From Deltaproteobacteria bacterium (GTDB lineage Bacteria > UBA10199 > DSSB01 > JACPFA01): DNA of 33,595 bases. Position numbers and translations under genes: made by a program. Shown here piece after piece: positions 21,897 through 31,023 of this stretch (position 1 is its first letter; the number at the start of each line of letters is the position of its first letter). Under the pieces are notes generated by a model, which saw only the letters and a list, made by a program, of their open reading frames with translations, ran no database searches and was not told the origin of the DNA. The stretch is taken from the NCBI GenBank assembly GCA_016183235.1, contig JACPFA010000021.1, positions 1-33,595 of the forward strand. Reading direction: 5' to 3'.

Positions 21897-23612
21897 ATGG
21901 CTGAAAAGAAACGAACTGGGGCACAAGCTTTATTAGATGTCATGCATTATCATGGGGTAGAGTATGTATTTGGCCACCCTGGCGGTGCAGCCATCCCAAT
22001 TTTTGATGCTTTAGTGGGATCACCTATCAAATTTATCCTCACTCGTCATGAACAAGGGGCTACTCACATGGCAGATGGCATGGCACGGGCTAGTGGCAAG
22101 GCCGGTGTGGCCTTGGTAACCAGCGGCCCTGGTGCTACCAATACCATAACGGGCATTATGACGGCCCATATGGATTCTAGCCCCATGGTGGTGGTAACCG
22201 GTCAAACCATCACTTCAATGTTGGGTATGGACGCTTTTCAAGAGGCCGATGTGTCGGGGATTACCTATCCGGTGGTTAAACATTCTTACCTCGTCAAAAA
22301 CGTGCACGATATTCCCCGGGTGGTTAAAGAGGCCTTTTATTTGGCCGAGTCGGGGCGCCCCGGGCCAGTGCTCATTGATTTACCCAAAGATATTTCGTCG
22401 GCAGAGTTTGTCCCTGATTACAATGCAGAAATGGATTTGCCCGGTTACAAGGTGCCAGGTGCGGGTGACCCGGAAGCCATTGCCAAGGCAGCTGAACTTT
22501 TAAGCAAGGCAAAACGGCCTTTGTTGCTCGTTGGTCATGGCGCGGTGATTTCGGGTGCAAATAAGGCCATCAAGTTTTTGGTGGAAAAAATGCGCATTCC
22601 GGTGACCAATACTTTATTGGGCAAAGGGGCATTTCCCGAAAGTCATGAATTAAACCTCGGCATGTTAGGCATGCACGGTACGGCTTACGCTAACAAAGCC
22701 GTGGTGGCCTGCGATCTCATCATGTCGATTGGTTCACGTTGGGATGATCGCATTGTGGGGCGGCTCAAAGATTTTTGTCCTGATGCCGTGAAGATTCACG
22801 TGGATATTGATGATGCCGAGATGGGTAAAATGGTGAAGGCCCATTGTTCGATTGTGGGTGATGCCCGGTTGGTGGTCGAAGAACTTAACACCCAACTCAA
22901 ACCCGCTGACACTTCCGATTGGTTAAAACAAGTTGCCAAATGGAAAAAACAATATCCCCTTCATTATAAAATGAAGGGTGGGCTTAAAATGCAATACGTC
23001 TTTGATGAAATTTATAAACTCACCGAAGGCAAGGCGGTGGTGGTTACCGATGTGGGTCAACACCAAATGTGGGCAGCGCAATTTTTTAAAGTGGATCAAC
23101 GTTTCCATTGGATCAGTTCAGGGGGAGCCGGCACCATGGGTTTTGGTTTTCCAGCCAGCTTAGGGGCTCAGCTTGCTCGGCCCGATAGCATGGTTATTGC
23201 TATTGTGGGGGATGGTGGTTTTCAAATGACGCTTTGTGAACTGGCGACGGCTGCCATCAATAAAATTCCGGTGAAAGTTTTTGTAATGAACAACCGTTAT
23301 TTAGGCATGGTGCGGCAGTGGCAAAATCTTTTTTACGAAGATCGCCTCTCGGGGGTTGATTTAGAAGGCAATCCTGATTTTGTAAAATTAGCCGAATCTT
23401 ATGGCATCAAAGGTTGGAAGATTAAACGCAATGCCGATGTGCGTCGGATTGTCAAAGAGGCGTTAGCTTATCAAGGTGGGCCTTGTTTGGTCGAAGTGGT
23501 GTGTGAAAAAGAAGATAACGTTTTTCCCATGATTCCAGCAGGGGCCGCTGTGTCGGAGATGATCATTGAACCGACGAAACGTAAATTAGCTAAGCCAACA
23601 GGGAGTACGTAA
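21897..23612 (+). CDS. ilvB: Acetolactate synthase large (catalytic) subunit
   Basis: The 571-residue product starts at ATG 21897; an in-frame TTG at 21879 is less likely. Motifs are VEYVFGHPGGAAIPIFDAL, the catalytic glutamate E52 in RHEQGATHMADGMA, and the thiamine-diphosphate motif GDGGFQMTLCELATAA running to NN in VKVFVMNNRYLGMVRQWQ. The enzyme condenses pyruvate with pyruvate or 2-oxobutyrate, the first common step to valine, leucine and isoleucine. AAGG lies eight bases before the start. The regulatory subunit gene ilvN follows 81 bases later. Catabolic acetolactate synthases lack such a partner, so the biosynthetic type is supported. Confidence 0.97.
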   Translation: MAEKKRTGAQALLDVMHYHGVEYVFGHPGGAAIPIFDALVGSPIKFILTRHEQGATHMADGMARASGKAGVALVTSGPGATNTITGIMTAHMDSSPMVVVTGQTITSMLGMDAFQEADVSGITYPVVKHSYLVKNVHDIPRVVKEAFYLAESGRPGPVLIDLPKDISSAEFVPDYNAEMDLPGYKVPGAGDPEAIAKAAELLSKAKRPLLLVGHGAVISGANKAIKFLVEKMRIPVTNTLLGKGAFPESHELNLGMLGMHGTAYANKAVVACDLIMSIGSRWDDRIVGRLKDFCPDAVKIHVDIDDAEMGKMVKAHCSIVGDARLVVEELNTQLKPADTSDWLKQVAKWKKQYPLHYKMKGGLKMQYVFDEIYKLTEGKAVVVTDVGQHQMWAAQFFKVDQRFHWISSGGAGTMGFGFPASLGAQLARPDSMVIAIVGDGGFQMTLCELATAAINKIPVKVFVMNNRYLGMVRQWQNLFYEDRLSGVDLEGNPDFVKLAESYGIKGWKIKRNADVRRIVKEALAYQGGPCLVEVVCEKEDNVFPMIPAGAAVSEMIIEPTKRKLAKPTGST

Positions 23613-23614
23613 TT

Positions 23615-23680
23615 GTCATTGCGAGCTGTGTCATCCTCGCGAATGCGGGGACCCATGATAACAGGCGTGGCAATCTCGAT
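23615..23680. repeat. Nested REP-like element between ilvB and ilvN
   Basis: GTCATTGCGAGCTGTGTCAT, inner hairpin CCTCGCGAATGCGGGGACCC, then GGCGTGGCAATCTCGA. It occupies nearly all of the 81-base gap in the ilvBN operon and would form a hairpin in the message, perhaps altering the ratio of the two subunits. It leaves the GGAG site for ilvN (23682-23685) free. Confidence 0.78.
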
Positions 23681-23693
23681 TGGAGTAAAATTT

Positions 23694-24194
23694 ATGAACA
23701 ATAGCCCCGAATCCCACGCAATCAGTTTGTTAGTTAGCAACAAACCAGGCGCGCTGATCCGTATTGCTCTTGTGTTTGCCAGGCGTGGTTATAATATCGA
23801 TAGTTTAGTGGTGTCGCCAGCGACCGATGAAAAATTTGCGCGCATGACCATCGTGGCCAACGGCGATAAAGAAACCTTAGAACAAATCATCAAACAATTA
23901 AATAAATTAGTGGATGTAATTCACGCCCGCGATCACACCGGTGAAGTGATGGTCGATAAAGAATTGGCCTTAATTAAAGTTCAATGCCCCATTGAAAAAC
24001 GCACCGAGGTTTTACAAATCGTCGAATATTTCAAAGCCGAAACGGTTGATCTTACCGAAGACACCATGATGCTTCAAGTCACGGGCGATTCCGAAAGAAT
24101 CAATTCGATCCTCGTGATGCTCAATAAATATGGTGTTGTCGACACCGTCCGGAGTGGTAAGCTCATCATGTCTCGGGGGCATGCTACTACTTAA
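23694..24194 (+). CDS. ilvN: Acetolactate synthase small (regulatory) subunit
   Basis: The 166-residue protein begins MNNSPESHAISLLVSNKPGA, where an ACT domain starts (residues about 8-80: VSNKPGALIRIALVFARRGY, NIDSLVV). A second ALS-small-subunit domain follows (LIKVQCPIEKRTEVLQIVEY, LMSRG-like LIMSRGHATT end). It binds valine for feedback control and activates IlvB. Start 23694 has GGAG eight bases upstream. The frame stays open back to the ilvB stop, but that extension is only translated repeat sequence and is not the natural N-terminus. Confidence 0.96.
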   Translation: MNNSPESHAISLLVSNKPGALIRIALVFARRGYNIDSLVVSPATDEKFARMTIVANGDKETLEQIIKQLNKLVDVIHARDHTGEVMVDKELALIKVQCPIEKRTEVLQIVEYFKAETVDLTEDTMMLQVTGDSERINSILVMLNKYGVVDTVRSGKLIMSRGHATT

Positions 24195-24200
24195 TTTAGA

Positions 24201-27200
24201 CTATTTTGCATCATAGGGTGGCCCAATAAGCTGCCAGGCGGCTGCCAATGCAGCCTCGTTGTGCCTTATTATATTAAGCCCTTCAAATGCCTGTAATAAG
24301 TGGCTGGCCATGATCTTATCAGGCAGAGTGGCGATCTCTATCTCTAAAGGGATTTCGTCATCAAGCAGCCGATAGTTTTCTAAATCAAGTTGTGAAAAAA
24401 TTTCTAAATGTTCAGCCAAAAAATCCCAATCGCCAATCTTCATGAGATAAATCAATTGGCTGGCTGTGTTTTCATGTTCAGGTTGGGTGATAAGCTTATT
24501 TCGTACTGCTTCGACATATCTTGGGTCGGGCATTTCAAATGCCTCAAAATATCGAGGTACGGCCATGCGAATATCAGGGAAGGCCGATTCTTTAAAACTC
24601 CAGACTAAATCGTGATATTTACTATTTTGAGCCTCTTTTAAGATCCAAATACAAGTGTCGAGCGTATTGGGCCGGCGACTATTTTTTAGAACGTCAGCGA
24701 CAATATCAAAATCTTGTTCTTGGGTGATAAGGGTCGTTCGTTCGGGGTGTTTTTGGTTGAATTCGTGAATGATGAGATTATGGAGAGTAACGACGATGTG
24801 TTCGACAAGATTAGAATCCCGATCTTGAGTCGCCTTAAGCAGCTTGAGTAGGTCAGGGATGAGTTGAGTACGTTTGCGTTCTGCTATCTCAGAAACGTAA
24901 GCCATTTTGAACTCTGCTTCCAGTTGTGGATCATGGAGCATTTTTTTAGTTAACTCATCAAAACCTGCTTCTCCTGCTAGGTTGGTTTCCCAAATGATCG
25001 TCTGATGACGAATGGAATGGGTTGATGAGTTTTGGGCTTTGTTCAAAAGCTTATTCATGGCTTCTGCTAAGAAGGCTTGTCCGTAGAGGCTGTTAAAGGT
25101 TGCATCAACATAAAGGGAATTAATCGTTTGCATGATTTTAGCAATGGACTCTGGATTTTTGGCATAAGTAATCATAGTCAAAAGTTGTTTTTTGACGTTG
25201 TCCTGATTGCCCTCTCGAGCAACCTTTGGATTGCGTATGACATTTTCAAGATGAACTTGGGTATAAGTTGGATTGTCATAAGGCAAGTAAGCGCCATTAT
25301 CGATGAAATAGCTACCATTGGTTGCATTGTGAAGGGCCGTAAAGGCAATGTTGACAACTTCTTGGGAAGGATCTTGCAGGGCAAGAAAGAGTTGTCCGCT
25401 GATGATAACCCATTCCTGATCAGTCAAAAATTTATTTTGATTGTTCGGCCATCGGCCTTGACTCAAGCAGAATAGCGTATAAGTTGCAAGAATTCTTATT
25501 TCATAATCCTTGTCTTGTGTGAGGGTTTTAGCATGATCCATCACTTGTTTTCTTTGGGACTCACTCATCTCATTAAAAGGTAAGGCATTCAAAAGCCGGA
25601 CCGCAGCCGTTCGATACATCCGGCTGTACTTGGGGTCGGAATAGGTTAACGAGCTATGAATTAAAAGATCTGAGGAACTCTTTTTGGCACCAAGCTCAGT
25701 TCTAGCAATTCCCTTGAGAATAGAGTCAACCTGAGAGGGATGGGTTGCCATGAGTTGTTTCCAAGATTCTTGGAAATGAGAACCTACTCGGGGTAGCAAT
25801 TCTGTAATCAGGGAGATCATTTCATCACTTAAGGAAGGTTTGTTGAATAAGGTGTCGAAGGTTCCTTGCAGAGTATTTAAGGCAATCCCTCTGTTGACAC
25901 TCAAAAATTTAAGTGAAGTAATGGGAGCAGAATCATCGAATTTTTGAGCAGGGTCATGGATTGAAGCCAGGATTTTTTGAGCTACTGCCAAAAAATCAGG
26001 GTTTTGAGTTAACGTTGGTAGGGCTTTCGCGCCGCCTTTGAGAAAATAATAAGCGGTTTCTAAAAAGATGGGCCACACTTCCTTGGCTGCTTGGGGGTCG
26101 ATCCTCTTTTGCCAGCTTAAAAATCGTGCTGCATATTGATGGGCATAAACTCCACGGAAGATTCGACTTTCTTTCGCAATCTTTTGTAACCCTTGAAGTA
26201 GTACGATTTGGAGTTTGGGGCTTAAGGTGTTTGATTCGTACCAAGCAAATAATTGATCGATCACGAAATTATTGTAGCCGTAACCCATGGGTGTTGGTTC
26301 TTTTTCAATATTTTTTGATTCCACCACTTGTAAATGATTTTCTACCAATCCTTCGATAATAGCGGTCTTGACTATTTCGTTGGTTGTCGCATCAAAAAGT
26401 GTTTTAAGAGTTTCAAGCGTGATTTTGGTGCCAGTGGCGTGAAGAGCAATGCCTTCAATCATGGCGATTCGAACGGCATTAGATTCAGATTGCCAAGCTT
26501 GAACCATGGCATAATCCGCCCGATGCCAGTCGTCGATAAAAGGTGGATTGCGACGATCAAGTTCTTCTTTGGGGATTACACCGATCCTTCCAGCGAGTTT
26601 CCAAAAAATCTTTTTTTCTTCTTCCGAAGAAAAATATTTCTTTTGTTTAAAGAGCTCGCGATTATTGAGATAAATATCCCACTTTTGTGCAGGGAGACCG
26701 GTTAAGTAATGAGCGCCCTTTAAAACTTGGGAGGCGTTATCTCCGTGGGTAAGATGATAGCAAGCAATGATTGTCTCAGGGCTGGACCGATCTAATTGGT
26801 CTAAAAAGACATCTTGTGGAACTCCTGAAATGGTTGCAAAGAAGTTAGCAATGCGCAGCTTTTCTTGTTGTTCATCAATCTGAATGTTGAGATGTTTAGC
26901 CAAGTCTTGTTTTAAGTCGCTAGGAGACTTGTAACCAACTTCAACCCCCGTGATTTTTCCACCCTCCATATAGATCATGGTTGGGAAAGCGATGCGTTCA
27001 GGAAGGATGCTTGGGCCATTTCGTGACCTACCGTCATATTCCCTTAATTTTGTGATAAGGGCAAGGCCTGCCTCGGTGCTACCATCGTGAATACGATAGA
27101 GGTTCAAATCTTCAGGGAGCGACGTTCTGCGGTTGTCAAATTCCTTTTCCATGCGTTTACAAACTTCACACCAAGGTGCCGTAATATCGAGGATGACTTT

Positions 27201-28310
27201 GCCTGCATGAGGTGAAAATAAATCTCCTAAGTTTTTCTGAGTGAGGGCAGGGATCGTTTGTCGATACGAAACAATGACGGGTGGTTGACTGAGTTTATAT
27301 AAAGCCTGATTGTATTGATTCAACGATAAAGTAATGGCCTCTAACAAATCTGTTTTTTGATTACCGTTAAAATCAATCCCTTGTTCGATGGCTAAAATAA
27401 CAAAGGGGGTCCATTCCCCACAAATCACAGTTTCTTTTTCTGTATTAGGTGCAACCGCAATAATGGAAAACTCAGGTAACTTTTCCACTAAATAATCAGG
27501 GAAAACCCCACTATAGCACTGATCAGAAATTGAAACGATGGAATCAATACTATGCTCAGGTGTACTAACGACTTGTTTGATTTGTTCGGCGAATTGTTGC
27601 GTGTCTAAAGTCTGATGATTCTCCAAGACGAGCGAAATCCGTTCTCCATCTTTGCTGCCATGGCCTGTGGTGTATAACAGTAAAAGTTTTTGTTTGCCGG
27701 GCGCTTGAGCAATTTGAGCGAGCAGATTTTGGATGCCCTCGATCGTTCCAGGTGCTGAATGGATACCTTGGATAGAAGGTGGGTGTGAGGTAGCCAGGTA
27801 CATGTTTTCGGGCTGAACTTTTAAATAAGCAAATAAACGAGCCATATTGTGTAGATTCCCAATATGACGATCCTCTTCATCACCATTAATAAAAAGCAGA
27901 TAAACTTCGTCATGCGGGGGTAAATTCAGCGTTACTTTCGAAACTGAACTTTCAGAACCAGTCACATTTTTCCAAAGTCTAATTCTGTTTTCCAATGCGG
28001 TGCTAGGGTTGAGTTGAATTTGTTGAGGGCAAATAGCTTCAGGACTACCGTCTGGAATTTTGGCAAAATTTTCGTTTGTCAAATTATCAATGGAGTTACT
28101 AATAAGAGGCGAAGCAAAGATGCAATTAAAGCCTTCTATTTCTTCCAGAGTAAAATTATTTGAGCCCTGACTAAGTTGCGAGGCTTGCTGCTTTTCTTCT
28201 TCCGATAATTTTCCATCTAAATTTTGGTCAATGGAATTAGCATATTGCGTAAGCCATGCCAGAGAATACTGGATGCGAATGCCAGAATAATCGTTCAAAT
28301 TTCCCCCCAT
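24201..28310 (-). CDS. Giant clan-CD (caspase-like) protease / thioredoxin / HEAT-repeat protein
   Basis: From ATG 28310 the protein has 1369 residues; a TTG at 28331 would add seven. An EF-hand-like loop DQNLDGKLSEEE lies at 28-39. A caspase/C13-like domain spans about 125-350, with the histidine in LLLLYTTGHGSKDG (H217) and the cysteine in IVSISDQCYSGVF (C265). A second acidic loop follows (DFNGNQKTDLLEA). A thioredoxin domain at about 365-480 has APWCEVCKRME (C381, C384) and the cis-proline segment IAFPTMIYMEGGKITG. The remainder, about 500-1360, is alpha-helical HEAT/armadillo-like repeats (e.g. AVRIAMIEGIALHATG). No signal peptide is seen. The combination is unfamiliar to me. It is convergent with ilvN and divergent from fumC. 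Confidence 0.75.
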   Translation of the reverse strand: MGGNLNDYSGIRIQYSLAWLTQYANSIDQNLDGKLSEEEKQQASQLSQGSNNFTLEEIEGFNCIFASPLISNSIDNLTNENFAKIPDGSPEAICPQQIQLNPSTALENRIRLWKNVTGSESSVSKVTLNLPPHDEVYLLFINGDEEDRHIGNLHNMARLFAYLKVQPENMYLATSHPPSIQGIHSAPGTIEGIQNLLAQIAQAPGKQKLLLLYTTGHGSKDGERISLVLENHQTLDTQQFAEQIKQVVSTPEHSIDSIVSISDQCYSGVFPDYLVEKLPEFSIIAVAPNTEKETVICGEWTPFVILAIEQGIDFNGNQKTDLLEAITLSLNQYNQALYKLSQPPVIVSYRQTIPALTQKNLGDLFSPHAGKVILDITAPWCEVCKRMEKEFDNRRTSLPEDLNLYRIHDGSTEAGLALITKLREYDGRSRNGPSILPERIAFPTMIYMEGGKITGVEVGYKSPSDLKQDLAKHLNIQIDEQQEKLRIANFFATISGVPQDVFLDQLDRSSPETIIACYHLTHGDNASQVLKGAHYLTGLPAQKWDIYLNNRELFKQKKYFSSEEEKKIFWKLAGRIGVIPKEELDRRNPPFIDDWHRADYAMVQAWQSESNAVRIAMIEGIALHATGTKITLETLKTLFDATTNEIVKTAIIEGLVENHLQVVESKNIEKEPTPMGYGYNNFVIDQLFAWYESNTLSPKLQIVLLQGLQKIAKESRIFRGVYAHQYAARFLSWQKRIDPQAAKEVWPIFLETAYYFLKGGAKALPTLTQNPDFLAVAQKILASIHDPAQKFDDSAPITSLKFLSVNRGIALNTLQGTFDTLFNKPSLSDEMISLITELLPRVGSHFQESWKQLMATHPSQVDSILKGIARTELGAKKSSSDLLIHSSLTYSDPKYSRMYRTAAVRLLNALPFNEMSESQRKQVMDHAKTLTQDKDYEIRILATYTLFCLSQGRWPNNQNKFLTDQEWVIISGQLFLALQDPSQEVVNIAFTALHNATNGSYFIDNGAYLPYDNPTYTQVHLENVIRNPKVAREGNQDNVKKQLLTMITYAKNPESIAKIMQTINSLYVDATFNSLYGQAFLAEAMNKLLNKAQNSSTHSIRHQTIIWETNLAGEAGFDELTKKMLHDPQLEAEFKMAYVSEIAERKRTQLIPDLLKLLKATQDRDSNLVEHIVVTLHNLIIHEFNQKHPERTTLITQEQDFDIVADVLKNSRRPNTLDTCIWILKEAQNSKYHDLVWSFKESAFPDIRMAVPRYFEAFEMPDPRYVEAVRNKLITQPEHENTASQLIYLMKIGDWDFLAEHLEIFSQLDLENYRLLDDEIPLEIEIATLPDKIMASHLLQAFEGLNIIRHNEAALAAAWQLIGPPYDAK

Positions 28311-28450
28311 GGCCCCTAAAAATAGGGCCAATTTAAGGCTTTAATCGGTTATTTTATAGATTAGGTGCTATTATTTTTTAACCGGACGATAATCATCCTA
28401 ATTTCGATTGCAGGGGTTCCTAAATTATACTAACCAAATGAGGAGGCTTT
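28311..28450. promoter_or_regulatory. Divergent control region between the protease-like gene and fumC
   Basis: This is AT-rich (TATTATTTTTTAACC) and must contain promoters for both genes. Inverted hexamers CGGTTA (28346-28351) and TAACCG (28379-28384) are present but widely spaced. AGGAGG at 28440-28445 is the fumC ribosome-binding site. Confidence 0.45.
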
Positions 28451-29839
28451 ATGCAGTATCGAATTGAAAAAGACACGATGGGTGAAGTGCAGGTGCCAGC
28501 GACGGCCTATTATGGGGCGCAGACGGCTCGGTCGATTATGAATTTTAAGATTGGGGGCGATCGGTTTCCTAGGCCGTTGATACGTGCATTGGGTATTTTA
28601 AAAAAAGCGGCGGCCCAAACTAATTTGGAACTGAAAAAATTACCTGCTGATAAGGCTAAACTCATCTTACAAGCAGCTGATGAAGTGATCGAGGGCAAAC
28701 TCGATGAACATTTTCCCTTGGTGGTGTGGCAAACCGGCAGTGGTACGCAAACCAACATGAATGCCAATGAAGTGATTGCGAATCGTGCCATTGAGTTGGG
28801 TGGGGGCAAGTTGGGTGATAAGGCGATGGTTCATCCCAATGATCATGTGAACATGTCGCAAAGTAGCAATGATACCTTTCCCACGGCTATGCATATTGCG
28901 GCAGTGGAGCAGATTCATCATCGTTTGATCCCTGCGCTAACCCAACTCAAAGAGGCCCTGGCAAAAAAGAGCGAAAATTTTGCAAAAATTATTAAGATTG
29001 GTCGCACCCACTTAATGGACGCGGTTCCGCTAACGTTGGGCCAAGAATTTTCGGGCTATGTTCAACAACTTGAAAATGGCTTACAACGAATCAACGCGGC
29101 CTTGCCACGTTTATGTGAATTAGCCCTGGGAGGCACTGCGGTAGGGACGGGGCTTAACACCCATCCTCAATTTGCAGAAAACGGTGCCAAAAAAATTGCT
29201 GAGCTGACGGGTCTGCCCTTTAAATCCGCCCCCAACAAATTTGAAGCGTTAGCAAGTCACGATGCCATGGTAGAAGCCAGTGGGGTGCTTAAGGTGCTAG
29301 CGGTTTCTCTCCACAAGATTGCTAACGACATTCGCTTTTTGGGTAGTGGCCCGCGCTGTGGGCTGGGAGAATTATCATTGCCCGAAAATGAGCCCGGTAG
29401 TTCAATTATGCCCGGCAAAGTCAACCCCACACAGTCAGAGGCCATGACCATGGTGTGTGCACAGGTGATTGGCAATGATGCCGCGGTCACTTTTTCTGGG
29501 GCGAGTGGCCATTTTGAATTGAATGTTTATAAACCCGTTATTATTTTTAATATTTTAAATTCGATTCGTTTGTTGGCCGATGCTTGCGATAGCTTTCGCC
29601 AAAACTGTGTGGTGGGAATTGAGGCCAACGTTGAACGTATCCAACGCTATGTGCAAGAATCACTCATGCTCGTTACCGCACTTAATAGTAAAATCGGTTA
29701 CGACAATGCCGCTAAAATTGCCAAAAATGCCCATGCCAAAAATATCACGCTTAAAGCATCGGGGATTGAATTGAAATTGTTAACGGCAGAGCAATACGAT
29801 GAATGGGTGAGGCCGGAAAATATGCTTGGCCCTAAATGA
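28451..29839 (+). CDS. fumC: Fumarate hydratase class II
   Basis: The 462-residue length matches the family. The enzyme interconverts fumarate and malate in the citric acid cycle and needs no iron-sulfur cluster. Motifs are [14 protein letters not shown] at about 95-108, the [11 protein letters not shown] segment at 138-148, catalytic H187 in GRTHLMDA, and the fumarase/aspartase signature [13 protein letters not shown] at 316-328. The residues fit FumC rather than aspartase or argininosuccinate lyase. A strong GAGGAGG site precedes the ATG. It looks monocistronic and is followed by a REP-like hairpin. Confidence 0.96.
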   Translation: MQYRIEKDTMGEVQVPATAYYGAQTARSIMNFKIGGDRFPRPLIRALGILKKAAAQTNLELKKLPADKAKLILQAADEVIEGKLDEHFPLVVWQTGSGTQTNMNANEVIANRAIELGGGKLGDKAMVHPNDHVNMSQSSNDTFPTAMHIAAVEQIHHRLIPALTQLKEALAKKSENFAKIIKIGRTHLMDAVPLTLGQEFSGYVQQLENGLQRINAALPRLCELALGGTAVGTGLNTHPQFAENGAKKIAELTGLPFKSAPNKFEALASHDAMVEASGVLKVLAVSLHKIANDIRFLGSGPRCGLGELSLPENEPGSSIMPGKVNPTQSEAMTMVCAQVIGNDAAVTFSGASGHFELNVYKPVIIFNILNSIRLLADACDSFRQNCVVGIEANVERIQRYVQESLMLVTALNSKIGYDNAAKIAKNAHAKNITLKASGIELKLLTAEQYDEWVRPENMLGPK

Positions 29840-29848
29840 CGTACTGGC

Positions 29849-29878
29849 GTCATCCCGGCCCGTGAGCCGGGATCCATG
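29849..29878. repeat. REP-like hairpin between fumC and the scramblase gene
   Basis: GTCATCCCGGC and GCCGGGATCCATGA enclose a short loop. It has the same plan as the repeats at 7474-7530 and 19263-19330. It lies between two converging genes and could end both transcripts. Confidence 0.75.
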
Positions 29879-29891
29879 AATAGGGACGACA

Positions 29892-30488
29892 TTATTTCTT
29901 ATTTTCGAAGTGGATAAAATCGATCAGGAAAACTGCTCCCAATAAAACAGCCTTTTCATTTGCTTCACAGCGGTCAGGGAATTGAATCCCAAATTTGTCA
30001 GAATCGGTGAAGGCTTCTTTTAATAGTCCGCCCCATCTTTTAGTGATTTTACCGCAAATCTGATCGGATTTTTTCACTTCAAAGGTCCAGGGTTTCAAAA
30101 GCGGCCCATGGATTTCGTAGAGCGTTGCACCTTGAGTGTTGCGTACTTCATAAAGCCGACGAAACAATACAAATCTTTTATAAATGCTCCCTAATAAACG
30201 ATCCTGCGGATTATAAATGAATACTTCGTGATGAATCCAACGGAAGGGGCGCTTCAATTTTAATAAAACTTGACCCTGCAAATCTAAGATATGAATTTCA
30301 AAAGGTCGGCTACCTTTTAGGAATAGCCGTAACAAGGTAGAGCCTTTGACTTCTGCGGCAGCACCAAGTGATTCCCCTTGTTCGTTGGTAATTAAATAAC
30401 GATTGCGCTGTTCAAAGCCAGTTAAGATCTCTCCCCATTCCTTTTTCTGTTGGATTAAAAGGGAAGGTACTCGATTTAAAAATTCCAT
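29892..30488 (-). CDS. Phospholipid scramblase-family (PLSCR / LURP-one-like) protein
   Basis: The 198-residue protein shows the scramblase beta-barrel pattern along its length: LYEIHGPLLKPWTFEVKK, then CGKITKRWGGLLKEAFTDSD, then KFGIQFP, ending AVLLGAVFLIDFIHFE. The last part is strikingly like animal phospholipid scramblases, where the segment after EAFTD binds calcium and the final hydrophobic stretch is buried or membrane-inserted. Family members move phospholipids between leaflets or act as calcium-responsive membrane proteins; bacterial roles are largely unknown. There is no signal peptide. No good ribosome-binding site precedes the ATG. Confidence 0.85.
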   Translation of the reverse strand: MEFLNRVPSLLIQQKKEWGEILTGFEQRNRYLITNEQGESLGAAAEVKGSTLLRLFLKGSRPFEIHILDLQGQVLLKLKRPFRWIHHEVFIYNPQDRLLGSIYKRFVLFRRLYEVRNTQGATLYEIHGPLLKPWTFEVKKSDQICGKITKRWGGLLKEAFTDSDKFGIQFPDRCEANEKAVLLGAVFLIDFIHFENKK

Positions 30489-30534
30489 ATTTTAAGATTT
30501 TAAAGACTTCGGAAGCTTTCGTCCACTTTTAATT

Positions 30535-30828
30535 TTAGGCGTTTTCTCCTTCTGAATCAGAAGGATTATCGGTATCCGTTTCGTCTTGAGGCTCACCAGC
30601 ATCGATCATAGCCTTTTGCGCGGGAGTTCCGTCGTTGCAGGTATTGAAGGAAGGGCCTTCTACTTCGACAAAAGGCCAAACTTCAACTTCGGCCGTAGTG
30701 GCCTGATCAGAGGTTTCGCCGGCTTGACATTCTTCCTTGTAGCTTGGGCCTTTTACGCTCACTAAACTTCCGCAGGCCGTAATGGAAAAAGTTGTAAAAA
30801 TAATTCCTAAAATAAATAGCTTGCTCAT
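30535..30828 (-). CDS. Small lipoprotein with two related segments
   Basis: This 97-residue protein has a lipoprotein signal (lipobox ITAC, cysteine near residue 19). Two similar units follow, VSVKGPSYKEECQAGETSDQ and VEVEGPSFNTCNDGTPAQKA, each with a cysteine. The tail is very acidic (DETDTDNPSDSEGE). AGGAG lies six bases before the ATG. Function is unknown; the charged tail may bind cations. It precedes the scramblase gene on the same strand with a 46-base gap, so co-transcription is possible. Confidence 0.75.
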   Translation of the reverse strand: MSKLFILGIIFTTFSITACGSLVSVKGPSYKEECQAGETSDQATTAEVEVWPFVEVEGPSFNTCNDGTPAQKAMIDAGEPQDETDTDNPSDSEGENA

Positions 30829-31023
30829 ATATAACTCCTATCCCTAAACAGGTTTTATTCGTCACTTAGTTCTCGATAGAAGAGACAGCTTAAGTTTTCT
30901 CGGTGGGTAGAAAAAAAAGATTTTTTAGAGGAGAGGGCCTGTTTATCGATACTTAGGGGGCAACTTTAGTCTCATTCTAAACCGAAAATAACTTTGTCTT
31001 GTTGCAAAGTCAGGGGGAATTTC

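Noticed and set aside
23613-23693. N-terminal extension of IlvN joined to the ilvB stop
   Set aside because: The extra residues come from the REP-like repeat; the conserved protein starts at ATG 23694, which has a GGAG site.
28346-28384. Operator sharing CGGTTA/TAACCG half-sites with the palindrome at 6798-6811
   Set aside because: The half-sites are 27 bases apart and the inner bases do not match, so chance is the simpler explanation.
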